Position numbers and translations under genes: made by a program
NCBI GenBank assembly: GCA_934667095.1
Contig: CAKULE010000001.1
Span: 162,941-226,940 of the forward strand
Direction: 5' to 3'
DNA length: 64,000 nucleotides
Source of the DNA: an uncultured Oscillospiraceae bacterium
Lineage (GTDB): Bacteria > Bacillota > Clostridia > Oscillospirales > Oscillospiraceae
The notes under the pieces: model-generated
The model's input: the letters and a program-made list of their open reading frames with translations, nothing else
Told to the model about the DNA's origin: nothing
Database searches by the model: none
Shown here: one piece after another, positions 27,320 to 35,081 of the stretch
Layout: every line of letters begins with the position of its first letter
How positions within the stretch are numbered: position 1 is the stretch's first letter

Positions 27320-27931
27320 ATGATGGACAAGAAAGGAAATCTGAAACAGGCAGTTTATGAGGTGTTCGGCGTGGGCGGCGGAGCTGAGGGGGGCGCCCAT
27401 CACAAGGCGGCTCCCGCCGCGGCCGAGGGCAAGAAGGCGGAGACCGCCCATGCCCCCGCGGCCCCGGCCGCTCCCGTGACTCCGCCGAAGGCGGTGGCCA
27501 GCTACCTGGGCCCGGGCACGGTGCTGGAGGGTACGCTGCGCTCCGTGGGAGACGTGGAGATTGCCGGCAGCTTCAAGGGCGACATCGTCACCGAGGGCAC
27601 GGTGCGTCTGCGCTCCGACATTGAGAGCAACATCACCGCCGAGTGTCTGGAGCTGTCCGGCTGCGCGCTGGTGGGCGACGTGGTGGCCAAGGGCACCGTC
27701 ACCGTCAGCGAAGGCGCGAAGATCCGCGGCAGCGTCACCGCCGGGGATCTGCTGTGCGCCGGCGAGATCTCCGGCGACCTGAACGTCAGCGGCAACACCG
27801 TGCTGGAGGAGAAGGCCCGGGTGGACGGCAAGGTCCAGACCGGCACGCTGGCCGTGGTCCGCGGGGCGCTGATCCGCGGCGCGGTGGAGATGAAGGGCAG
27901 TGCGGAGCGCCCGGCAAAGCAGCAGGGGTAA
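27320..27931 (+). CDS. Bactofilin (polymer-forming cytoskeletal protein)
   Basis: 203 residues. After a disordered Ala/Pro-rich stretch (~25-60) comes the bactofilin beta-helix core (SYLGPGTVLEGTLRSVGDVEIAG...GDIVTEGTVRL...GALIRGAVEM), with short hexad-like glycine-valine repeats. Bactofilins self-assemble without nucleotide and scaffold cell-wall enzymes. The next gene is a polysaccharide deacetylase, which fits a wall-related scaffold. AAAGGAGAG precedes ATGATG at 27320; either ATG may be used. Confidence 0.9.
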   Translation: MMDKKGNLKQAVYEVFGVGGGAEGGAHHKAAPAAAEGKKAETAHAPAAPAAPVTPPKAVASYLGPGTVLEGTLRSVGDVEIAGSFKGDIVTEGTVRLRSDIESNITAECLELSGCALVGDVVAKGTVTVSEGAKIRGSVTAGDLLCAGEISGDLNVSGNTVLEEKARVDGKVQTGTLAVVRGALIRGAVEMKGSAERPAKQQG

Positions 27932-27976
27932 CGGCGGCCGGAGGAGCGCGGCTCCGCCCGGCAAAGGAGACGGAAC

Positions 27977-28963
27977 ATGAGGGAACCTAACGAGAGAGAA
28001 GAGAACCGGCAGCCCTACTTCGGCAGCGTGCTGTTTTTCAAGCATGTGGTGCTGGGAGTGGTGATCCTGCTGATCGCCATTCCCACGGCGCTGGCGCTGC
28101 ATCTGGGCTTCAGCCTGCGCAGCGAGCGGGTGCAGTCCGGGCTGCTGGCCGATCAGCTGGCGGCGGCGGAGAGCAAGGCGGCGGAACAGACGGAGCCGGA
28201 ACCGGATGGCACGGACCAGAAGAACGAGGAGTCCGGGGGACAGAGCATGGCCGCCCCTATCGGGGAGGTGCCGGAGTACACCAAACTCTATCCGGACCTG
28301 TACGCGGACCCGGTGGACTACGGCTCGGAGGACATCGAGAACAGCGCCTACCTGACCTTTGACGATGGGCCCTCCGCCCGGACGGACGAGATCCTGGCCA
28401 TTCTGGACAAGTACGACATCAAGGCGACCTTCTTCGTGGTGGGCACCACCACGGAGGAGGGGCTGCAGCGGATGCGGAACATCGTGGAGGCGGGGCATAC
28501 CATCGCCATCCACAGCTACACCCACAACTACCAGCAGATCTACGCCTCGGTGGAGGCCTATCTGGACGACTTCTACCAGATGTATACCCAGATCCTGGAG
28601 GCCACGGGGGTGAAGCCGCAGATCTTCCGCTTTCCCGGGGGCAGCATCAACAGCTACAACGGCACGGTGTACATGGACATCATCGCGGAGATGACCCGCC
28701 GGGGCTTCGTGTACTTCGACTGGAACGCCGCCAACGGGGACGCGGCGTCCCGGCAGATCCTGCCGGCCAGCACGCTGGCCGAAAACGCCCTCGCCAGTGT
28801 GGGGAACCGGCGGCGGGCAGTGATCCTGATGCATGACAGCGCCAGCAAGACCACCACGGTGGAGGCGCTGGAGGCCATCATCAAGGGCTATCAGGAGGGG
28901 GGCTACACCTTCCTCCCGCTGACATCGGCGACCAAGCCCGTGACCTTTGGTTATCGGAACTGA
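27977..28963 (+). CDS. Membrane-anchored polysaccharide deacetylase (NodB domain)
   Basis: 328 residues. One membrane helix (~20-42), a charged linker, then a carbohydrate esterase 4 domain: motif 1 AYLTFDDGPSART (catalytic Asp), motif 2 HTIAIHSYTHNY (H-S-x-x-H zinc ligands), motif 3 RFPGGS, and a late VILMHDSASK. It should remove acetyl groups from peptidoglycan or another surface glycan outside the membrane. AAAGGAGACGGAAC precedes the ATG. Its place after a bactofilin suggests localisation by that scaffold. Confidence 0.93.
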   Translation: MREPNEREENRQPYFGSVLFFKHVVLGVVILLIAIPTALALHLGFSLRSERVQSGLLADQLAAAESKAAEQTEPEPDGTDQKNEESGGQSMAAPIGEVPEYTKLYPDLYADPVDYGSEDIENSAYLTFDDGPSARTDEILAILDKYDIKATFFVVGTTTEEGLQRMRNIVEAGHTIAIHSYTHNYQQIYASVEAYLDDFYQMYTQILEATGVKPQIFRFPGGSINSYNGTVYMDIIAEMTRRGFVYFDWNAANGDAASRQILPASTLAENALASVGNRRRAVILMHDSASKTTTVEALEAIIKGYQEGGYTFLPLTSATKPVTFGYRN

Positions 28964-28989
28964 GACATTTTTAGAGGAGGGGATGTACA

Positions 28990-31518
28990 GTGAAGAAACG
29001 TATGCTAAGCGCCCTGCTGGCCCTGTGCTTGGCGGCGTCCCTGCTGCCGGCAGCCTTCGCCGCCAGCGAGATCACGGCCATTGCCAACTGCAAGCTCACG
29101 CTGGACGAGAACCGGATGCCCACCCTGACGCCCAGCGTCAGCAGCACGGCCAAGTATGAGGTGAGCTCCATCGTGTACGACACGCCGGGCCCCGTAGCGA
29201 TCAACACGTGGGCGAAGGCCACCGTGACCTACACCGTGAAGGCGGGCGGCACCTTTGCCGCTGACCTGAAGGCCCGGGACCGGGGGGACTGCGGCGCGGT
29301 GCTGCTGCGCAGCGACAGCACCACCGCGGTGGTGCAGTACTACGGATGGGTCAAAGACCCGGGCTCCGCCACCCAGGAGATGAAGGACTACGCCAAGGCC
29401 CACCAGACCGACACGGCCAACAGCCGTACCCCTGTGGCCGTGGGCAGCCGGTTCGACCCCATTGCCGACCAGCACCCCACCACCACGGGCTACCACACTG
29501 CTCGGGCCTACAAATATCCCATCGTGTCCCGGACTTACGCGGCGGGAGACCTGCCGGAGGGCAAGATCAAGATCTATGACCTCCATGCAGAGCAGCTGTT
29601 CTCCTCCGGGGTGGAGGGGCAGTGGTATCTGGTGTGCTACGGCGGGAACAAGCTGGGCTTTGTCCCCGCGGCATGCATCACCGTTGCAGAGGACGGCGGC
29701 AGCTCCGGCAGCGGGAGCGCCGACAACTACTGGGCCGACGCCCCCGGCGTGTGGAAGGTCAGCTCTTATACCTTTGCTGGCGGCACTGGCACCCGGGCGG
29801 ACCCCTATCTCATCGCCACCGCGGATCAGCTGAACGCCGTCCGCCGGGGCCTTGACAAACACTACAAGCTGGTGGCCGACATCGACCTGTCCAAGTGGGG
29901 CAACTGGACCCCCATCGGCGGCAACCCTGCTTACGAGTACAACGGCCGGGACTGCGGCAGATTCACTGGCACGTTGGACGGCAACGGCCACGTGATCTCC
30001 GGCATGACCATCGTGGATCACCGGGACACCCTTTATCGGGAGAGCCACGGCGTGCGGCGGTGCTACGGTCTGTTCAACAACGTGTGGAACGACGACTTCC
30101 GCATCGAGCCCGACCCCAACGTCATGTATGAGAACGAGGAATACAACAACATCTGGGACCTGGGCCTGGTGAACTACACCATTGACCTGCGCTACAACGA
30201 CATGAAGGAGGATTGCTTCCTGTACGTGGGGACGCTGGCGGCCTTCATGTCCAACTCCCGCATCTCCAACTGCTACGCCTCCGGCGGGACCATCCGGGTC
30301 CAGACCGGCGGGGCTCATCCGGAGATCTACATCGGCGGGCTGGTGTCCAATTTGGGCAACTCCGCCATGGTGGACTGCTACAACGCATCCCCCATCACCT
30401 ACAACAGCAGCGACCCCGCTGGGGCGAAGGCCCAGCATCTGGTGCAGGCCGGCGGCCTGGTGTGGGGCATGACCTACTGCTGGCTCCAGCGGTGCTTCAA
30501 CACCGGGGACATCACCGTGGCCTACTCCGGGGATATGCTGACCTACTCCGTGGCCTGCGGCATCGCCGCCTACATGGACGTTGGCGAGATCCCCGGCGTC
30601 TACAACACCACGGTGGAGGTGTCCAGCTACCTCAAGGACTGCTACAACACCGGCGCACTGACAGCCAACGGGACCTTTGGCCTGATGGGCTATGTCAAGT
30701 CCGACTTCTACATGGACAACTGCTACAGCGTGGGCAAGATGAAGGTGGACTCCATGGCCCTGAAGGGGCAGACCGAACAGTCCGCCAACGACATCGCCTC
30801 TTACAGCAGAGGCTATAGCGAGCTCCGGGGCAACCGCACCCACAATGGAGTGAGCGCTGTGTCCGGCAGCGCATGGCAGTACTCCGCCAAGCTGGGGCGC
30901 AAGGTGCTCAAGTCCCACCCGGAGGACGCCCTGAACCTCACCAAGCCGGCGGCGGCCGCCGTGGGCGGCTTCAAGGATGTGCTGGGGACCAACTACTTTG
31001 CCGACCCCGTGCTGTGGGCGGTGAAGAACGGTATCACCAACGGCACCAGTACCACCGCCTTCAGCCCCACCGCCCCCTGCAGCCGGGCCCAGATCCTCAC
31101 GTTCCTCTGGCGCTCGCTGGGCAAGCCGGAGCCCACGGTCAGCAACCCCTTCACCGATGTGACCAACACGAAGGCGTACTACTACAAGCCCGCCCTTTGG
31201 GCTTACGAGATGGGGATGCTCACCGGCAAGACCTTTGGCGAGTCAACCCCCTGCACCCGCGGAGAGGCGGTATATTACCTCTGGAAGGCCATCGGCGGCG
31301 GGAAGAGCGACTACATCCCCGTCACCAATTTTACCGATGTGCCCGTGGGCAGCACCTATTCCATGCCGGTGTCCTGGGCCAGCTACTGCAGCGTCACCAA
31401 CGGCGTCAGCAGCAGCAAATTCGGCCTGACCAACACCTGCACCCGGGGAGAGATCGTCACCTTCCTCTGGCGGGCCCAGCGCTACCGCAGCATGCTTGAC
31501 GATCTGGACGACCTGTGA
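28990..31518 (+). CDS. Secreted surface protein with three C-terminal S-layer homology domains
   Basis: 842 residues. A Sec signal peptide ends near LLPAAFAASE. A beta-rich N-terminal region (with an SH3-like segment near 170-225) is followed by a GLUG-like repeat region (~260-600; e.g. RFTGTLDGNGHVISGM, SNCYASGG, KDCYNTGALT). Three SLH repeats occupy the last ~190 residues: GGFKDV...PCSRAQILTFLWR, NPFTDV...PCTRGEAVYYLWK and NFTDV...TCTRGEIVTFLWR. SLH domains bind pyruvylated wall polymer. GTG start after GAGGAGGGGATGTACA. The ligand is unknown; adhesion or wall attachment is likely. Confidence 0.9.
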   Translation: MKKRMLSALLALCLAASLLPAAFAASEITAIANCKLTLDENRMPTLTPSVSSTAKYEVSSIVYDTPGPVAINTWAKATVTYTVKAGGTFAADLKARDRGDCGAVLLRSDSTTAVVQYYGWVKDPGSATQEMKDYAKAHQTDTANSRTPVAVGSRFDPIADQHPTTTGYHTARAYKYPIVSRTYAAGDLPEGKIKIYDLHAEQLFSSGVEGQWYLVCYGGNKLGFVPAACITVAEDGGSSGSGSADNYWADAPGVWKVSSYTFAGGTGTRADPYLIATADQLNAVRRGLDKHYKLVADIDLSKWGNWTPIGGNPAYEYNGRDCGRFTGTLDGNGHVISGMTIVDHRDTLYRESHGVRRCYGLFNNVWNDDFRIEPDPNVMYENEEYNNIWDLGLVNYTIDLRYNDMKEDCFLYVGTLAAFMSNSRISNCYASGGTIRVQTGGAHPEIYIGGLVSNLGNSAMVDCYNASPITYNSSDPAGAKAQHLVQAGGLVWGMTYCWLQRCFNTGDITVAYSGDMLTYSVACGIAAYMDVGEIPGVYNTTVEVSSYLKDCYNTGALTANGTFGLMGYVKSDFYMDNCYSVGKMKVDSMALKGQTEQSANDIASYSRGYSELRGNRTHNGVSAVSGSAWQYSAKLGRKVLKSHPEDALNLTKPAAAAVGGFKDVLGTNYFADPVLWAVKNGITNGTSTTAFSPTAPCSRAQILTFLWRSLGKPEPTVSNPFTDVTNTKAYYYKPALWAYEMGMLTGKTFGESTPCTRGEAVYYLWKAIGGGKSDYIPVTNFTDVPVGSTYSMPVSWASYCSVTNGVSSSKFGLTNTCTRGEIVTFLWRAQRYRSMLDDLDDL

Positions 31519-31551
31519 CCGCCGCAGCTGCGGGAAAGAGAAAACAAGGAG

Positions 31552-31588
31552 GGCCCCCGCAGGCAAAGCCTGCGGGGGCCTTTGTTCT
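31552..31588 (+). terminator. Terminator of the SLH-protein gene
   Basis: Hairpin GGCCCCCGCAGGC / GCCTGCGGGGGCC followed by TTTGTTCT. Confidence 0.85.
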
Positions 31589-31612
31589 GTGCGCGCTGTG
31601 GAGCGAGTCCTG

Positions 31613-31870
31613 TTAAGACGAAAACGTCCCCGCCGCACCGGCGGGGACGTTGAGCAGGGTCAGGACTTGGATTGCTTCCGCGTTCATCAGGAAGCGGTCC
31701 TCTTTCTCAGATTCCGGCAGCCTGGCGATGATCTCCCGGCAGCGGGGCTTGGCCCTGCGGGCCGTCTCCGCCGCCTCTGCCTCGGTGAAGCCAAGCTCCG
31801 TGGTCAGGTGGGAGCGGAAGGACCGCCCCAGCAGGACCCACATGGCCATGGGCATCCCGGCATATTTCAT
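31613..31870 (-). pseudogene. N-terminal remnant of an L-2-amino-thiazoline-4-carboxylate hydrolase-like gene
   Basis: 85-codon ORF. Residues 1-~72 (MKYAGMPMAMWVLLGRSF...RRAKPRCREIIARLPESEKEDRFLMN) match the start of a ~200-residue clostridial family annotated as ATC hydrolase-like. The last ~15 codons run straight through a terminator hairpin (31623-31651), so the remainder of the gene has been deleted and the frame joined to its terminator. AGAGAGGAC precedes the ATG, so a short peptide may still be made. The family call is from memory of its N-terminal pattern. Confidence 0.6.
31621..31652 (-). terminator. Terminator hairpin now inside the truncated ATC-hydrolase-like frame
   Basis: Perfect arms AACGTCCCCGCCG / CGGCGGGGACGTT, followed by TTTCGTCT on the minus strand. 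Confidence 0.75.
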
Positions 31871-31969
31871 GAAACGTCAAGTCCTCTCTCAGCGCAGTTA
31901 GCATACGCTAACCGCCATTGACCGCATTGTAGCACAGCGGCACAGGCTTTGCAGGGGGGAGGGGCAGGT

Positions 31970-32472
31970 TCAGCCCTCCATCCGGTCGTGGAGGGGACAC
32001 CACGCCATGTGGTCGTTCACCAGTCCGGCGGACTGGAGGTAGGCATACACGATCACCGGCCCTACGAACTTGAAGCCTCGCCGTTTCAGGTCGGCGGAGA
32101 TGGCCTCGGACAGGGGCGTCTGGGCTGGCAGGTCGGCCATGGACTGGGGGTGGTTCACGATGGGGGCCCCGTCCACCCAGCCCCAGAGGTAGCGGCCGAA
32201 GGAGCCGAACTCCTCCTGCACCCTCAGAAAGGCGGCGGCGTTGGAGATGGCGCAGCGCAGCTTGGTGCGGTTGCGCAGGATGCCGGGGTCGGCCATCAGG
32301 GTCTCCAGCCTGTCGGGGCCGTAGCCGGCCACCACCCGGGGGTCGAAGCCGTCGAAGGCCCGGCGGAGGGCCTCTCGCTTGCGCAGGATGATGTGCCAGC
32401 TCACGCCGGCCTGCATCCCCTCCAGCACCAGCAGCTCAAAGAGGGCGCGGTCGTCATGGACTGGGCGGCCCC
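31970..32472 (-). pseudogene. tag: 5'-truncated DNA-3-methyladenine glycosylase I
   Basis: The frame encodes Tag from about family residue 25 onward: PVHDDRALFELLVLEGMQAG with the catalytic-site glutamate region, LKRRGFKFVGPVIVYAYLQ, and the LVNDH zinc histidine. The first ~25 residues, including the conserved cysteine and histidine that help hold the zinc and the YHD.EWG motif, are gone. Upstream sequence is instead the terminator that follows the NTF2-like gene, with no start codon or ribosome binding site. The zinc site cannot form, so the gene is almost certainly dead. Confidence 0.8.
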
Positions 32473-32502
32473 CGGAAGAAAAAGAAGAGCTAAGGCGGCA
32501 GA

Positions 32503-32551
32503 AAAAGAGCAGCGGCGCTCCGGTCAGACTCCAGAGCGCCGCTGCTTTTTG
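32503..32551. terminator. Bidirectional terminator downstream of the NTF2-like gene
   Basis: Arms AGCGGCGCTC / GAGCGCCGCT with CTTTTT on the plus side and CTCTTTTTC on the minus side. It directly abuts the broken 5' end of tag. Confidence 0.75.
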
Positions 32552-32580
32552 ATTGGCTGTATGCCGCGAGGAGGCGCAGC

Positions 32581-32904
32581 TTACAGGGTGGTGAACAGCT
32601 TGGAGATGATTTTCCACTCGCCGTCGGCCTTGATGAGCTGGAAGAAGTCCACCAGGGAGGCGGAGCCGCGGAAGCCGGTCTCGGACACGACGACGGCAGC
32701 GACGTTGCCCTCGATACGGATGGACTCGATCTCAGCGTGGTAGGCGTTGCCCTGAGAAGCCATGGAGGGGGCGGAAGCGATGTCCTCGATGAAGGCGGCG
32801 GGGGTGGCGATCACGCAGTCTGGGCCCAGATAGCCGTTCATCACGGCGTTGGGATGGAAGACGCTCTTGAGCTGCTCGATGTTGGCGTTGAAGGTGCCGT
32901 CCAT
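32581..32904 (-). pseudogene. NTF2-like (lumazine-binding-type) protein, 5'-truncated
   Basis: 107 codons from a possible ATG at 32904. The body (FHPNAVMNGYLGP...NAYHAEIESIRIEGNVAAVVVSETGF...DGEWKIISKLFTTL) matches small cone-shaped NTF2-like proteins of ~120 residues. The usual first ~15 residues before DGTFN are missing, and homology stops exactly where plus-strand CoA-transferase sequence begins. Promoter and ribosome binding site have been lost with them. The remaining fold could be nearly complete, so residual function cannot be excluded if something drives expression. Confidence 0.65.
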
Positions 32905-33846
32905 GCGTGGCACTGCTCCGGCCTTGACCGCAAGTACGTGGACAAGGGATGGGCCTATTACTCCCCCATGCTGTTCCACGACTGCGGCTCCTACTACAAG
33001 CGGGGCTACGCCCCCGTGGACGTGGCCATGATCTCCGTCTCCCCGATGGATAAGGACGGCAACTTCAGCTACGGCCTGACCAACTGCTGCATGCAGGAGA
33101 TGCTGGACGCTGCCAACCATATCTTTCCCTACCTGTATGACGGCATCACCCTCCAGATCGGCATCGGCGGTATGCCCAATGCCCTGGGCGGCCTCATCGC
33201 CGAGTCCGACCTGAAGGACCTCGGCATGCACACCGAGCTGATGAGCGACGGCTACCTGAAGCTCTATCAGGCGGGCAAGATCACCAATAAGAAGAAAAAG
33301 CTCCAGCCTGGCAAGGGCGTGTTCTCCATCTGCTCCGGCTCCCGCGAGCTGTATGAGTTCCTGGACCACAACATGGACATCCTCTCTGCCCCGATGGCTT
33401 ACGTCAACAACCCCGAGACCATCCGCCAGCTGGACCACTTCGTGTCCATCAACGGCTGCATTGCCATGGACCTGTACGGGCAGGTCTGCTCCGAGACCTC
33501 CGGCACCCGCCACATCAGCGGCACCGGCGGCCAGCTGGACTTCGTCACCGGCGCGTACATGGCTGAGCACGGTCAGGCCTTCCTCGCGATGGCCTCTACC
33601 TTCACGGACAAGGCCGGCGTGAAGCACTCCCGCATCCTGCCCAAGTTCACCGAGGGCGACGTCATCACCACGCCCCGGACGCAGGCCCCCAATATGGTCA
33701 CCGAGTACGGCGTGGCCCGTCTGGCCGGCCTGTCCACGTGGCAGCGTGCGGAGGCCATCATCGCCATCGCCCATCCCGACTTCCGGGATGAGCTCATCGC
33801 CGCCGCTCAGGAGCAGAAGATCTGGCGCGGCTCCAACAAGCGCTGA
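32905..33846 (+). pseudogene. 4-hydroxybutyrate/butyryl-type CoA-transferase, 5'-truncated with an internal deletion
   Basis: The open frame begins mid-protein at WHCSGLDRKYVDKGWAYY, lacking the first ~60-100 residues, start codon and promoter. A second gap follows LDAANHIF, where ~50 family residues before YLYDGITLQIGIGGMPNALGG are absent, with the frame kept. The C-terminal catalytic half is intact, including the glutamate region GMHTELMSDGY, KFTEGDVITT and VTEYGVARLAG. In fermenting clostridia the enzyme swaps CoA between acetyl-CoA and 4-hydroxybutyrate or butyrate. As it stands it should not be made. Confidence 0.8.
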
Positions 33847-33953
33847 GACCGGCCCTGTGGGTCCTGCCCCGACAGGGGCACGCCGCGGTCCGCCGCGGCG
33901 TGCCGGCCCACCGGCGTCTTATCTCTCATATACCTCCATGATGCGCATTTGAC

Positions 33954-33993
33954 AGAGCAGGCAGCTTCGGGGAGCTGCCTGCTCTGCATTTTT
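33954..33993 (+). terminator. Terminator after the CoA-transferase remnant
   Basis: Perfect 13-base arms AGAGCAGGCAGCT / AGCTGCCTGCTCT, then GCATTTTT. A separate GC palindrome (33878-33902) between it and the gene has no T run. Confidence 0.9.
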
Positions 33994-34070
33994 CACAACA
34001 AATAACCGAATTTTACAAGCAAAAATAGCAAACCTGCGATTATGATACAAATATGAAAGGAGCTGTTATC

Positions 34071-35043
34071 ATGCCTCACGAAAAATATCCCCTGCTGTTT
34101 AGCCCCATCAAGGTGCGCAATACTGTTTTCCGCAACCGCATCATGGCGACTCCCACCTCCCTGTCCTGGGCGGACTTCTGGAGCGGCGCCCCTGAGGACA
34201 TGACCGAGGAGATGATGCACCTTGTGGCGGAGGACTTTGCCAACGCCGCCCTGGCCGCCAAGAACAACGGCTTCGGCATGGTGCAGGTCCACGGCGCCCA
34301 CGGCTGGCTGCTGGGCCAGTTCCAGTCCGGCGCCACCAACTGGCGTAAGGACGAGTACGGCGGCAGTGTGGAGAACAGGGCCCGCTTCCCCCTGATGGTG
34401 GTCAAGGCCATCCGGGAAAAGGTGGGCGAGGATTTCCTCGTGGAGTACCGCATGAGCGGCGACGAGCATCTGGAGGGCGGCATCGTGGGTGAGGAGGCCG
34501 CCGAGTTCGCCTCCATCATTCAGGACTACGTGGACATCATCCATGTCTCCGCCGGCTCCTACTACACCGCCCGGGAGTACACCTTCCCCGGCTCTTATCA
34601 GCCCCGGGACACCAACACCCATCTGGCCGCGATGGTGAAGAAGGTCCGCACCCCCGACGTGAAGGTGCCCCGGAAGGTCATGGTCATCGGCGGCGGCCCC
34701 GGCGGTATGCAGGCGGCCATCACTGCCGCCGACCGCGGTCATGAGGTCGCGCTGGTGGAGATGCAGGACACCATCGCCCCCGAGGCCAACCGCATCCACA
34801 AGGACTCCATGCTGGAGGCCCTGAATGACCCCGCAAACTCATCACCCAGTATGTCTCCACCAAGTGCCTGGAGATTACGAAGAACGGCGTGCGCGTGGCG
34901 ATGGCTGACGGGACCGAGAAGATCCTGCCCGCGGGCAGCGTGGTCTACGCCGTGGGCATGCGGGCCAATCAGGAGCTGGCGATGGATCTGCAGAGCGCCT
35001 GCGGCGTGAAGCGCTTCTTTGCCATCGGCGACTGCCAGCCCCT
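34071..35043 (+). pseudogene. Old-yellow-enzyme/2,4-dienoyl-CoA-reductase-type oxidoreductase with several deletions and a frameshift
   Basis: Start (MPHEKYPLLFSPIKV) and AAAGGAG site are intact. Against the ~660-residue BaiCD/FadH-type layout, three blocks of ~90-115 residues are missing in frame: after PTSLSW (part of the FMN barrel), after LAAMVKK (barrel end and Fe-S cysteines, before RKVMVIGGGPGGMQAA) and after GHEVALVE (before MQDTIAPEA). Near 34835 a one-base loss shifts the frame (LEALND, then KLITQYVSTKCLEIT in another frame). Homology ends at FFAIGDC, cut directly to the leader of the next gene. It cannot bind its full cofactor set. Confidence 0.8.
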
Positions 35044-35081
35044 ATATTTTTTCCCCCAAAATCAAATATGGAGGTGCCCCA

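Noticed and set aside
33869..33905. GC palindrome after the CoA-transferase remnant as a terminator
   Set aside because: The hairpin has no T run on either strand; the real terminator is the hairpin at 33954-33993.
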